Part shown: positions 32,163-44,128 of the stretch, piece after piece
How positions within the stretch are numbered: the first letter of the stretch is position 1
Layout of the letters: the number at the start of each line of letters is the position of its first letter
Assembly: GCA_004194705.1 (NCBI GenBank)
Contig: SADC01000896.1
Location: 1-64,000 of the forward strand
Origin: Ditylenchus dipsaci
Lineage: Eukaryota; Nematoda; Chromadorea; Rhabditida; Anguinidae
Direction: 5' to 3'
DNA: 64,000 nucleotides
Translations under genes and position numbers: made by a program
The notes under the pieces: model-generated
The model's input: the letters and a program-made list of their open reading frames with translations, nothing else
Databases searched by the model: none
Told to the model about the DNA's origin: nothing

Positions 32163-33159
32163 TTATCCCCCAAGCATATGCATACTGATTTTACGGGTTT
32201 GTTGATGTTGTAAGACATGAAAGCCTTTAGCTTTATGCCAAATATAAGGATGGACCAAATTCTTTAAAATTTGGATATACATGTCGTATTCCGGTGTACG
32301 TTGTTTACTTACCAGCGTTTGAAGCTGTGGCTTAATATTTAAACCCTGCGGGGCAAAGAGACAGTTATAGAGTTCACCTTGTGCCGTTAGTCGTATACGG
32401 TCACATTGATGGCAAAATGAATGAGTAATGGTAGAAATGATGCCTAGCGCGTAGCTATTGTTAAGTAAATATTGGCGTGCTGGCTCATGTTGCTGCTCAA
32501 TCACTTGTACTGAATAATGTGGTTGCAACGCTTGTAAAATTTCAGCTTCACTCACCACATCTCTATTTGACCAAAGTGCATCACCATCAAGTGGCATAAA
32601 TTCAATAAACGTAGCGGAATATGATTGGCGATAGACCATTTCACCATCGGTAGGATTTGATCGTCATTTTTATCTTTCATTAACACGCAGTTAATTTTAA
32701 AAGGTAGCCCTGCATCTTTTGCAGCTTGAATACCTCAAGACTGGTTCTAACTTTTTTTAGTGAGCTCTTTAAATTGAATCGGATCTAGGCTATCTAGACT
32801 AATATTTAAATCATCTAGACCAGCATCTTTTAATTGCTGAGCGTATTTTGCAAGATAATGTCCATTGGTGGTCATTGAAATGCGTTTTAGACCTAATGCT
32901 TTTAAAGCTTGTAAATCGCGAACGAAATGAACAATACCTTGACGCATTAATGGTTCACCACCCGTAATACGGATGCTTTCAATACCTTGTTGCACCATAA
33001 ACTGCAAAATTGAATGAGCGCCTCAAAACTAAGCAAATCTTGTTTATTTAGCCATTCAGGATGTTCAGGCATGCAATACACACACTTAAAATTACAGCGA
33101 TCAGTTACTGAAATACGTAACTTTCGCTTGATGCGCCCATATTGATCTTGCAAAAGCAT
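32163..33159 (-). CDS. moaA: MoaA, GTP 3',8-cyclase, radical SAM (frameshifted)
   Basis: MoaA starts molybdopterin synthesis from GTP using two 4Fe-4S clusters. [20 protein letters not shown] contains the radical-SAM C-x3-C-x2-[21 protein letters not shown] has the SAM-binding GGEP. The C-terminal cluster is in [20 protein letters not shown]. It ends SMHMLGG rather than the more common Gly-Gly plus tail. I place the start at 33159 ([16 protein letters not shown]); an upstream ATG at 33188 would need one correction. Breaks near 33010 and 32745. Confidence 0.92.
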
Positions 33160-33425
33160 TGGCGCAGTTTCAGAGTGATATTGTTCATTATATTTGCACT
33201 CATATCGAGAACAGTTCAAAATATTGCAAGCACTGATTATGAGCAATTAAACTTTTAAAATTGCGCCTTAGTAGTGCTTTGATCTTTATTGCAAAATTTG
33301 TTCCAATTCTATTTATCATCCATAACTTTTGGGCTGTATTTGAAATTTCGACCGTACCGTTTTAGCTCAAACTTTAAAGCTTTATAAATCAGTGCGGCGT
33401 CAACCTTTATATGCCCTATTTATTT
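33160..33425 (-). other. Intergenic region upstream of moaA
   Basis: These 266 bases between the molybdoenzyme stop and moaA show no convincing gene. A molybdenum-cofactor riboswitch would be expected in some bacteria, but I do not see its conserved blocks. The stretch is AT-rich and may hold a moaA promoter. Confidence 0.4.
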
Positions 33426-35681
33426 CTAGCACTTTTCTAAACGGATGGGTACATATTTATGGTACGGTGTTTTAGATAAAGGGTCACAATGCTCACCAGA
33501 AATGAGGCATGTTTAATTGTGGTCCAATAGGTCCTCCACCTTGAAAGCGCATGCCATAACCATGTGGAAGCGAAACAACACTCTTTTTCGCATTCCCTCA
33601 TCAAAATCTACAGTAACCTGAATTTCTCCATGTTGTGAGATACATTTGATTTGATCACCACAGCCACACTTAAGGCTTCTGCATCTTCAGGATGAATTCG
33701 TAAAAGCTCCTTCAGCATCTACTTTTCGCCAAGCTGGATCACGGTAAATTTGATTGGCGTTATAGCTACGTCGCTCACCTGATAAAAGTATGAATGGAAA
33801 TTCTTCAACATTAACGTTATGGCTTTTCAATCTGCGAGCTCATTTAACATCTCTGGAATAGCTAGACGTATTTTCTATCTTTATAAGCTACCAGTTTCCA
33901 GACTTCATCATATTCATGTTGCGATAACACCATACCTGACCGCTCTTTAAAATTTGTTCAAATAAATGAACACCTAAAGTTAAAGGGTTACCTTTGTAAC
34001 CTGCACGGCGTACCGCTTTTGTGTGTAAAAACAGCATATTGAATCGACAGTGGTAATAAAAAAGCAACTGAACCAGCTGATTTTTCTAAGTGTTTACCTA
34101 AAGTGCGATAGAGAATTGAGCTGCAAAAGGAATGTATTTTTTATTTCGTGCAAAAGTAAGCCATGCCAACAAGTAAGGTAAATAGGCTGTTTTTTTCGAG
34201 TCGACCGCAGCTATTTTCTAAAATTGGAAAGCGTTTGGAATCACCTGCATGGCTTCAAGTATCGTGTATAAATTTCTGCCTCTGGCAAAGTATTCGTTTG
34301 AGCGGCCAATACAGGATGACGTAGGTGAAAACCATTTTTAGGAAATTCCAATTTAAACCAGTAAATTCCCATTTTTCAACTGGGTATGCGCTGGCAAAAT
34401 GTAGTCCGCAAGCCCTAGCGGTTTCTGTCATCGCAACATCCACCACAACCAACAAAATCTAATGCTTTAAATGCTTTCCTCATAAGCTGGTGTATCAGGA
34501 TAAGTTAATAGTGGATTACAACTATCTACAAACACAGCACGAACTCGCTTTTCCCTGTTTTAAGATTTCATCGGTAAAATATTAGGCGGAAAAACCCAGA
34601 AATGGGGAACATTTTATGGTAAACACTCCGTCTCTATTTTCGGCTTTCTTTCATCTGTATCACTTAAGATTGGAATAACATGGTATGTAAATTATTGGTA
34701 CCCTGCTTTCCAAAGTTTCCAGTCAGTAAGTACAGTAGTTTTTTCTAAATACCCGTTTAAGGTAGTATTTAAAGTATGTTGAATACCTAAATCGATACGT
34801 ACACAGCCTCTTTTGCCTTGGCAAAATCTCGAACTACCTGGTAAATCAAATCGACTGGAACATCTGCTTTGGCAATATAGTCTTCAATCGGCACACGACT
34901 AAATGCTGTTTTTACGTTCCAAACCTTGTGTGTGCTGCTCAATGAATGCTGCATCATAAAGCTTTTCTTTAATAATGATCGCAATCATGGCCGACATTAA
35001 AAAAGCATCTGTCCCCGGTTTAATTGCACATGGATATCTGCTTTTTGGCCGTTTCGGTAACACGCGGGTCAAACACCACCATGGTTCGGTTCGGATCTTT
35101 CTTAATATGTTTTAGCGTGTCTCGGGCGTTAGGGATACCATGTGCCTGAAAGGATTTGTTCCAATGAAAAGTACATAATCTGCATATTCAACATCTTCTG
35201 TGGTATGGCAAGCCTGACTACCAAACAAACGTCCATTGAGCCAAAAATCACCCGTTTTTTCTTGGGCAAGTGAGTTGTAAGCATAATAACTTTTCATGGC
35301 CAGCAAAGCTGTCGGCCATACGCTGCGCCGAGGTGGTTACCCTGACCGCCGCCCCCAACCGAAGCAAAAGCAGTCCCACCAAAATCATCTCTAATCTGCA
35401 CTAATCGATCAGCAATTTCTTGTATGGCAACATCCCACTTACTTCTTGAAATGATCCATCAGGTTGACGTTTCAAAGGTGTGGTCAAACGGTCTGCGTGT
35501 TGCTGGTAATGCTGTAATCTGGCAGCTTTTTGACAAATGTAACCTTGAGAAAAAGGATGTTCGGAATCACCTTTAATTTTGACAACTGGTTATCTTTAAT
35601 TTCGACACTCAAACCGCAGTTTCTAGAACATAAGATACATGCGGTCACATCTGTTTTACTTTGCTGAGCTGCGTCCATCAT
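33426..35681 (-). CDS. FdhF-like molybdopterin oxidoreductase (frameshifted)
   Basis: The start at 35681 gives MMDAAQQSKTDVTACILCSR. C-x2-C-x3-C in CILCSRNC, plus a later Cys in GYICQKAARL, binds a 4Fe-4S cluster. The molybdopterin domains contain DDFGGTAFASVGGGGQGNHL, FGSQACHTTEDVEYADYVLF, IGTNPFQAHGIPNARDTLKH and VVFDPRVTETAKKADIHVQL. The C-terminal dinucleotide-binding domain has DPAWRKVDAEGA and VVSLPHGYGMRFQGGGPIGP, ending PYHKYVPIRLEKC. About 752 residues. The family includes formate dehydrogenase-like and assimilatory enzymes. The substrate is not certain from sequence. It has more than 20 indels. Confidence 0.85.
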
Positions 35682-35828
35682 TTTTCTGGCTCCGTTTATT
35701 TTATATACATCTAGCTAGAATTAAAACAACAGGTTCCAAAATAGAACTTATATATTAGATAGTCAAGAACGCATCATTTAAATTTGTTTATAACATCACT
35801 TTAGTTTGTAATTGATAGAATCTAATGT

Positions 35829-36457
35829 TTAACTCGCGGTAAATATCTCTTTAAAAGCATTGATTTGTTTATATTGTTGAAGCTCATCCAAAGAGTTAAT
35901 GCTATGAAAAAATAAGTTTTGTTTTTGAAATACGGCGACTTGTGCATGTAAAAGCTTAAAGCACTCTTTTAAACTTAATCGTTGTTTGTCAATTTGCTCT
36001 CTATCGTAAGCAGGCTTTCACGCTTTAATAAGCAAAATGGGTATAAAGCATCCCCATTAATTGAAACATAGGCTGCCTGAGCTTGTTTATTTTTGCGTAG
36101 TGCGCTGTGTAATTTCGCAACGACTTGCGTAGGTATATACGTCACATCACAGGGAATACACAAAACATAATCTGCTTTTACATGTGACCATGCGCTTTTC
36201 ATGCCCATAAGTGGGCCGAAAAAACCGGAAGCATCATCTTGAAAACACTTAATATCAGGCACAATACTTTGATAAATCGAATAATCACGATGACTATTTA
36301 CCCAAATTTCAGATACAGATGACTTTAGTTTTTGATGAATTTTGAGTAGTTGCGTATCGCCATCAAATTGCTGCAACAGCTTATTTAAACCATTCATACG
36401 GCGGGCTTGTCCACCCGCCAAAATGACCAAATCAGTTACGGGATATCCCTTATTCAC
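35829..36457 (-). CDS. mobA: MobA, molybdenum cofactor guanylyltransferase (frameshifted)
   Basis: MobA converts molybdopterin to the guanine dinucleotide form used by NasA-type and FdhF-type enzymes. The GTG at 36457 (VNKGYPVTDLVILAGGQARR) overlaps the nasA stop (GTGA). The GTP-binding LAGGQARRMNGLNKLLQQFD and SGFFGPLMGMKSAW motifs are clear. YVLCIPCDVTYIPTQVVAKL has the metal-binding Asp. The end is YKQINAFKEIFTAS after a frame change near 36000. About 209 residues. Confidence 0.9.
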
Positions 36458-39218
36458 ACTTCCACCTCTTGCTGGCAAGCTTTAATCAAGCCACGAATCT
36501 CAGGTAAACATGAACCACAGTTCCCACCTGCTTTTAAACATGCAGTAACCTGTTTTTCATGGGTAATGTTTTGTGTTTTTATCACGTCGATAATTTTATT
36601 CTTACCTACTTTAAACAACTACACACTAAAGGCCCATCATTATTAGTAGCCGACATTGGCATACCCGCTAGTAAAGCTTTCGGTGCAAGGCGCTCAAACG
36701 TTCTCGTTTAAACAGACTCGCTACCCAATCACGGTCTGGCAATAAATCTGGCGGTGCAATATATAGACTTGCAATTACAATGCCATCTTTCAAAATAACG
36801 CTATGGCTCAGTTGTGAAGAGATATCTTCTATGCTTAACCATTCAAAGGTTTCATCGGCAAATGGTAAAAAGCTTTTCAGATTCTTTTGAGTATCGTGAA
36901 AAGTTTGGCGGTCTGCAAGTTCATAACGGTTGGTTTTAACCATTTTGACCTTGGTCCACCATGCACAGTGATGTAGCGATTCTTGAATATGCGAATCGTA
37001 TCCTTCACGAATATAGAGCACGCCCTGCCAAGTGGTATAGAACGGCTGAATGATTACAGGCGTATGTTTGAACTCAGGTTCACCTGAAATTGCATCAACT
37101 CTGGATTAACGACTTTACCAATGCGGGCGTCGGATGCAACCTGTTCAGTCCAGTGAATCGTGCAAAAATTTGCCCACGACGTACCCCCGATGAGAAGGTC
37201 ACACGTAGTACACAACTGCCCATTTCGAACGAACTTCTACTAAGCCTTGGTCGCGTACACCAAATTTCAAGGCATCACTTGGATGAATCTCACAGAATGG
37301 TTCAGCGCGGTGACTGCTCAAATTTGGTGACAAACCAGTACGAGTCATGGTGTGCCATTGATCACGAATACGTCCCGTGTTCAAATGAGCGGATAATCTT
37401 CTGAAACTGCATGTACCGGATCAATTGCAACAGTCGGAATTAGTTTTGCCTTGGCATTTTTATGACTAAACTGGCCCTTGCCAAACAGTTGTTGAACGGC
37501 TTTAGCGTCTTGGGTTTTATTCCATACTGGCCATTGCACTGGTTGTAGAGCATCGTACTCAGCATTACTTAGGTTCATTAAACCTTTCAAGTTGAAATAA
37601 CGAAAATTATTACTCTCTTCTCGCATATCCATGTCTGCATTGTCTTGTGCAGATAGCGCTGCATGCTCATTAAAGATGTCACTTGCACTCGCAAAGTCAA
37701 AACCATTAAAGCCTAATTTTTTCGCGACTTGACTAACAGACCACCAATCTGCTTTTGCTTCACCCGGCGCAGGTAAGAATGCGCGCTGACGTGAAATACG
37801 ACGCTCAGAGTTAGTAACGGTTCCATCTTTTTCGCCCCAACCTAAAGCTGGAAGCAAAATATCGGCGTAAGCTGTAGTATCCGTATCGGTACAGATATCT
37901 GACACAACGACCAATTCACATTTCTCTAATGCACGTTTCACCTGATCGGCATCTGGCAAACTCACCACTGGATTAGTTGCCATAATCCAGATGGCTTTAA
38001 TTTTCCAGCTTCAACCGCATTAAATAAATCAACTGCTTTCAAACCAGCTTGAGTTGCAATAAATGGGCTGTCCCAAAAAGTTTGCACTACTTTTTGATGT
38101 AGTGTGTTATCTAAATCCATGTGTGCCGCTAGCATGTTGGCTAAGCCACCTACTTCACGGCACCCATTGCATTGGGCTGGCCTGTCATTGAGAATGGTGC
38201 AGCGCCGAGCTTACCAATTTGCCTGTTAGTAAATGGCAGTTAATAATGCTGTTGGCTTTATTTACACCCTGACTTGATTGATTCACACCCATTGAAAATA
38301 GCGTGATTACTTTTTCAGTCTGCGCAAATTTCTCAAAGAACTGCTGTAATTTGTCTAAAGAAAATACCACTACGTTTGGCAACATATTCAATATCACTTT
38401 CTGGCTGACTACTTACCAAAACATCTTGCAAACCTTCAGTATAGGTATTTACAAAGGCCTGATCGGCATGACCATTTGATATAGATATTGGAATAGACCG
38501 TTGAACAATGCGACATCTTGGCCCGGTAAAATCGGTAAATGTAAATCCGCTTGTTCACAAGTACTGGTAAAACGTGGATCAATCACCACAACAAACATAT
38601 CTGGATTGTGGCTTTTAGCCTGCATAATCCGCTGATACAGCACAGGATGGCACCATGCGGTATTGGAACCAACCAAAACCACCATGTCTGCATGTTAAAA
38701 TCTTCATAACTTGCTGGCACAAGGTCTTCACCAAAGCTGCGTTTGTGACCTGCCACCGCAGATGACATACAAAGGCGTGAGTTGGTGTCGATATTTGCAG
38801 TACCCAAATAGCCTTTACAAACTTATTCACCACATAATAGTCTTCAGTCAAAAGCTGACCTGAAACATAAAATGCAATGCTGTCACGACCATATTGATCG
38901 ATACAAGATTGGAATTTATCGGCAATTTTATTGATTGCCGCATCCCAAGTGGTTACAGTCCGATGTGGCTTACGACCAAACATCGGTTGAAGTAGACGTG
39001 TTTTAACCCCAAGTATCCGCAAGACGGCTACCTTAAACATAAGCGTCCAAAGTTGGAAGGATGATCAGCATCCCCCTCAACTTGTACCAGAGGTCCTTGA
39101 GGTTTTTGTTGGACGTTTACGCTAACACCGCAACCCACCCCACATATGGACATGTTGTTTTGATTGTTTTTGCAACATGATCGGAGCTATCGACTTCAAC
39201 GCTTGGAATACTATTCAT
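36454..39218 (-). CDS. nasA: NasA, assimilatory nitrate reductase catalytic subunit (frameshifted)
   Basis: NasA reduces nitrate to nitrite in the cytoplasm with Mo-bisMGD and a 4Fe-4S cluster. The start at 39218 gives MNSIPSVEVDSSDHVAKTIK, then the cluster motif CPYCGVGCGV. KPHRTVTTWDAAINKIADKF, DTNSRLCMSSAVAGHKRSFG with the likely Mo-ligand Cys, and VVIDPRFTSTCEQADLHLPI are typical. The C-terminal dinucleotide domain contains LILNTGRIRDQWHTMTRTG. A BFD-like 2Fe-2S domain follows (PLVCSC, then GGNCGSCLPE with C-x2-C). About 921 residues. Many indels, densest around 36640-37090. Confidence 0.93.
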
Positions 39219-39236
39219 AACTGCTCCTTTCCCTAT

Positions 39237-40851
39237 TTAGCCTGCATTTTTTAATGCAAAATCTCGACCAAATAGCAGTTTATTTCTAAATGAAGAAACA
39301 GGTGTTGGTCTGCAATTAATTCTGCATACCACATGCCATCTTCAGTATCACCAAACAGTACTGCACCGATTACCCGATCGCATTGAATGATAATACGCTT
39401 ATAAATCTGGCGTTTTCATCGTTCAGGATAATGTCTTCATAATCATCTTTCGGCTCAAAATTACCAGCCGAGAATACATCGACACCACTGACTTTTAACT
39501 GAGTCGGTACGGTCGGCGCTTTAAAAGTTAAGCTGCCGTGCTCTGCTAAATGGGTCGCGCAAATAAAAGCTTGCCCCATAGTGGTTCAACCAAACCGAAA
39601 GTTTGACCACGGTGTTCGATACACTCACCCACCGCGTAAATACTTGGGTCAAATGTTTGCATGGTGTCATTCACCAATACACCACGGTTACAACGTAATC
39701 CTGCACTTTGCGCCAAAGCAATATTTGGACGAATGCCCACGGCGAACACCAAAAGGTCTGCATCTAAGACCGTGCCATCTTTCAAACGGATTTGCTTCAC
39801 ATGCCCATTTTCATCACCAATTAACGCCTCTGTATTGGCTTCGGTAATGATTTGAATGCCTTTTTGTTCAATGCTATGACGTAATAACTGGCTCGCACGA
39901 CCATCAAGTTGACGTTCATAATACGGTCCATCAAATGCAATACTGTGACATTCATACCGCGTTGTTTTAAACCATACGCCGCTTCTAAACCGAGTAAACC
40001 GCCACCATCACCACTGCATTGGTTTTTGAATCGCAGTATTCAATCATGGTGTTAACGTCATAGATGTCGCGGAAAGTTAACACACCCTTTAAGTCAACAC
40101 CTTGAACTGGTGGAATAAATGGTGCCGAGCCTGTTGCCAGAATCAAACGATCATAATCAACTGTCTGGCCTTTTTCGGTGTAAACCACTTTACGTGGACG
40201 ATCAATTTTTACGGCTTTATCACCGGCATAAATTTTATACCTTTATCGTCGTACCACTTCGGTGGATGCAACATAATGTCTTCAATGGTTTTTTCACCCG
40301 ATAAAACCGGAGACAACATAATACGGTTATAGTTACCCCATGGCTCTTCACCAATCACCGTAACTTCATAACGGTCTGGTGCCATATCCAGTAAATCTTC
40401 CAGGCAACGCATCCCTGCCAAACCATTCCCGATCAGCACCAGTTTAAGTTTGTCTTGTGATACACCTGTATTGGTAATATAAGTTTTTTGCGGCACCGCA
40501 TTGACCCAAACACGGCCATCAACAATTTTGCTCGGATAAACTGCCAATTTTTGGTCTTTATCTTCTAAACAACGGCCCGTAGCTAAACTGAAATGTTGTT
40601 TATAGATGGCGATGCAATGACACGCTCACCTTGTAAATCACCAATAATGCCGCGGCTCATCACATTCGCTTGGCTAAACGGATCTTTATTACTCAGCACG
40701 TAAACACGTTTTTCATGCCCTACACGGAAGATTGCAACCGCTTGACCGCCACTAGCGCTCCTGCACCAGTGTTTGGGGTTAAATCATCGAGTGCACAAAC
40801 GTCAATCCATTGATCATCAGGAAGCATATTTTTGTCTTGTACAATATTCAT
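39237..40851 (-). CDS. NirD-like domain fused to FAD-dependent pyridine-nucleotide reductase (frameshifted)
   Basis: The first 100 residues resemble NirD, the small nitrite reductase subunit with a Rieske fold (MNIVQDKNMLPDDQWIDVCA, GHEKRVYVLSNKDPFSQAN, QHFSLATGRCLEDKDQKLAV). Only one Cys is seen, so no cluster is expected. From about residue 130 an FAD/NAD(P)H reductase like the NirB N-terminus follows: KLVLIGNGLAGMRCLEDLLD, GNYNRIMLSPVLSGEKTIED, YDRLILATGSAPFIPP, then an NAD-binding site near 40020 (GGGLLGLEAAYGLKQ) with bases lost. About 538 residues. It probably supplies electrons to NasA or NirB. It lies between them. Confidence 0.85.
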
Positions 40852-40863
40852 ATAAGTTCTCCT

Positions 40864-43399
40864 TTACGCTTCAACCATTGGAATGCGGTCTTCTGAACGT
40901 TTCAGCTTCGGTTAATGGACGGATTTGACCACGTTCAGTTGTAAATTGAATGTGTGGATCGGCCTGTTCATTTGCTCCTGCGTTGATATACGTTTGGAAG
41001 CGTTTGCGAACTTCAGGATTTTCCACCGCAGTACGCCATTCGTCTTGATATGTGCCAATAATGTGTTCCATACGGCGCTCAAGCTCGGCAGCCAAACCAA
41101 GTGAATCATCCACCACTACAGATTTAAGATAATCTAGACCACCTTCCATGTTGTCGCGCCATACACTGGTACGTTGTAAGCGGTCTGCGGTTTGAATGTA
41201 GAACATATAGAAACGGTCGATATAACGGATGAGCGTTGCTTTATCAAGGTCAGATGCAAGTAATTCAGCATGACGTGGTTTCATACCACCGTTACCACAG
41301 ACATAAAGGTTCCAACCTTTTTCGGTAGCGATAATCCCACGTCTTTACCTTGCGCTTCCGCACACTCACGAGTACAGCCAGACACTGCCATTTTTAATTT
41401 ATGCGGTGAACGTAAACCTTTGTAGCGGTTTTCAAGCTCAATCGCTAAACCAACTGAGTTGTCTACCCGTACGGCACCATGTGCTACCTACACAAGATTT
41501 CACGGTACGCAATGATTTACCGTAAGCATGACCAGACTCGAAGCCCGCAGCATTCAGCTCTTCCCAAATGAATGGAAGTTCATGAACTTGAGCACCAAAC
41601 ATGTCAACGCGTTGACCGCCAGTAATTTTGGTGTACAGGTTATATTTCTTTGCAATTTGACCAATCGCGATTAAACCATCTGGAGTCACCTCACCACCTG
41701 CCATACGCGGTACAACCGAGTAAGAACCGTCTTTTTGGATGTTCCCAAATAGTAGTCATTACTGTCTTGTAAGCCTGCATGACTTGGCTCAAGTACGAAA
41801 TCGTTCCAGCAAGATGCCAAAATATTTGCGGCAGCAGGTTTACAGATATCACAACCTAAACCATGACCATGTTGATGAATCAAATCATCGAATGTCTTAA
41901 TTTCATTGACACGGACCAAGTGATACAACTCTTGACGCGAGTACGGGAAGTGTTCGCAAATGTGGTTATTTACAGTCACACCTTGACGTTGCAACTCTGA
42001 CTCAATACTGTGTCACTAATGGTGCACAGCCACCACATGCTGTTGCTGCTTTGGTGCATTTCTTTAATGCACCTAAAGAGGTCGAACCATCGCTAATTGC
42101 TTGGCAGATGTCCGCTTTTGATACGTTATTACATGAACAATGGTCGCGCTGTCTGGCAGCAAATCGACTCCGCTACCACCAGACTTACCTGCTGATTGTT
42201 CAAAGCCCGGCATGATCAAGCTTTCAGGTACTTCAGGTAAAGCCAGACCGTTTAACATCATTTGTAAAAGGTCATTGTACTCTTTCGCATCGCCCACCAA
42301 AACCGCGCCCAGCAATTTTGGTTTTATCTGCATTTACAACAATCTTTTATAAACCAGTGCATGCTCATCTGCATAAAAAGTAGCTTAATGCACCCGGAGT
42401 CATGGCATGCGCATCACCTACAGAAGCAACATCAACACCCATCAACTTCAATTTAGTGCTCATGTCTGCACCAGCGAAGCAGTGACATTCTTCATTTAAA
42501 ATGTGTTTTGCTGCAATTACGTGCCATGTCATAGCCCGGTGCAACCAAGCCATAAATTTTGTTGCCAAAGCGCACATTCACCAATGGCATAAATGTTTTG
42601 ATCTGACGTTTGGCAATAATCATTAATGACGATACCACCACGTTCACCAATCGCCAAACCACTGTTTACGTGCAAGTTCATGACACGCGAGATAATCCCA
42701 GCCAGAGAAAAAATGAATCTGCTTCAAGCTCGCTACCATCTGCAAATTTCATTACATGTGTATGCTGTTGCCACATTCGATAGATTGCGTCGCTTTTTGT
42801 GTATGAACTTTACACCAAGGTCTTCAATTTTACGGCGTAAAACTTTACCGCCCAAGTCATCAATTTGAACTGCCATTAAACGTGGCGCAAACTCAACAAC
42901 GTGCGTTTCTAGATCTAAATCACGTAAAGCTTTGCAGCTCAAGTCCAAGTAAACCACCACCAATCACTACACTGTTTTTGCATTAAGACTCGCTGCACGA
43001 ATCGCGTCTAAGTCTTCAATCGTACGGTAAACGAAGCAGTTTCACGGTCATTACCCGGAATTGGTGGAACGAATGCATACGAACCAGTTGCCAACACCAA
43101 TTTGTCATAGCTAATGACATCACCATGATTGGTTGTGACTGTTTGTGCAGCTGTATCAATGCAGTTGCTTTGGTATTTAGACGTAAGTCAATACCATGAG
43201 CATCAGCAAAGTCAAAACGCGCCAAAGATAAATCTTTTGCTGATTTCCCAGAGAAATATTCTGTCAAATGTACACGGTCATACGCGATACGAGGTTCTTC
43301 CGCGAGAATCGTGATTTCCAATTCATCATCTGCTTTTTCTAAAATGGCTTCGATGAATTTGTGGCCCACCATACCATGACCAATCATTACCAATTTCAT
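40864..43399 (-). CDS. nirB: NirB, NADH-dependent nitrite reductase large subunit (frameshifted)
   Basis: NirB reduces nitrite to ammonium with FAD, siroheme and a 4Fe-4S cluster. The start at 43399 gives MKLVMIGHGMVGHKFIEAIL. The N-terminal FAD/NAD region continues with YDRVHLTEYFSGKSAKDLSL. A BFD-like 2Fe-2S domain spans about 42000-42120. The sulfite/nitrite-reductase half includes LYTKITGGQRVDMFGAQVHE, VKSCVGSTWCR near 41490 and AVSGCTRECAE near 41375, which supply the four Cys that hold siroheme and cluster. It ends RIPMVEA. About 845 residues. Confidence 0.93.
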
Positions 43400-43577
43400 A
43401 GTGTTTCTCCTCAAATCACGTTGCTTTTAAGCTGCGTTATTGCGTTCTCAAATAGACGTTGTTTTTTGCCTTGTGTTCTACCGAGAAGCGAATCAATCTC
43501 ACAAAGCATGTAGCTGTTGGAATCCATTTTTCCCACTCATTAATGACACCCAATGCACAGCAAAGTCATAAAAAGAA

Positions 43578-43612
43578 ATAAAAAAGCGAGCCCCCTCATA
43601 GAGAAGGCTCGC
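43578..43612 (-). terminator. Terminator hairpin inside the nirB leader
   Basis: On the minus strand GCGAGCC and GGCTCGC form a 7-base GC-rich stem with a 13-base loop, followed by TTTTTTATTT. It stands 180 bases upstream of the nirB start and 120 bases after the leader reading frame, where an attenuator would be. NasT-type ANTAR proteins prevent formation of such hairpins. Confidence 0.8.
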
Positions 43613-43735
43613 ATCGCTGGAACTGAAAAATTAGATAATCAGATGTAACTTTTTATGCAATAAAATAAAGACATGGCCTTCACTTCCGACTGAACGTAAA
43701 ATTCTTTGTGTGCACAGTTGCACTCACAAATTCGA

Positions 43736-43807
43736 TCAGAACGGACATCGTTGGCCGTCTTTAAACTTATGGTCGTCTCGACCTGTAATTAAGTAAGCAT
43801 TTTGCAT
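43736..43807 (-). CDS. Small leader reading frame upstream of nirB (23 residues)
   Basis: An intact ATG-to-TGA frame begins MQNAYLITGRDDHKFKDGQR and ends CPF. It lies between the presumed nirB promoter region and the terminator hairpin. The charged middle is unusual for a random frame, but no family is known and no strong ribosome site is evident. It may be a leader peptide, or just part of the RNA target of NasT. Confidence 0.4.
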   Translation of the reverse strand: MQNAYLITGRDDHKFKDGQRCPF

Positions 43808-44050
43808 GCCAATCCTTATATAAATTTAATTTAAAAAATTTTATTTTTAATTTCATATAGATATAATTTCGCCAGCTATCTTATAAAATAATGTCTTATT
43901 CTATTTGCTCCATCGCCGGTACACTTAAATGGTTAAGATAAAAATATGTCTTGCCACAAAATGAATCGTATTTGTGCACCAAGACTGACCACATTAATTC
44001 TTTAGCTCGCTGAAAATGCCACTTAAACTGGATTTTTGTTTAGTTTTGGA
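43808..44050. promoter_or_regulatory. Divergent region between nirB leader and nasT
   Basis: This AT-rich stretch should hold the promoters for the minus-strand nir-nas genes and for nasT. A TGCACCA half-site, as recognised by NtrC, is at 43975-43981 with partial inverted sequence (GACC) after it. I see no coding sequence. Confidence 0.45.
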
Positions 44051-44065
44051 TGGCACTAATCTGCT
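44051..44065 (+). promoter_or_regulatory. Possible sigma-54 promoter for nasT
   Basis: TGGCACTAATCTGCT resembles the sigma-54 consensus (TGGCAC, five bases, TTGC), but with one base fewer between GG and GC. Since this assembly loses single bases often, the spacing may be an artefact. It lies 63 bases upstream of nasT and 75 bases downstream of the TGCACCA at 43975. Confidence 0.35.
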
Positions 44066-44128
44066 TAAAACCTGATAACAAAAAACGCGTCGAATTGGCG
44101 CATTTTCTTAGCCTGATTTTCTGAACTT

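Noticed and set aside
33160..33425. Molybdenum-cofactor riboswitch before moaA
   Set aside because: The position would fit, but I could not find the conserved sequence blocks.
36454..39218. NasA broken into several separate proteins
   Set aside because: The fragments join in order and cover the whole family length with motifs in the right places.
43681..43735. ANTAR-target hairpin with GTGCA and TGCAC arms in the nirB leader
   Set aside because: The stem is short and its loop does not show the A1/G4 hexaloop pattern expected for ANTAR targets, so I do not list it as a feature.
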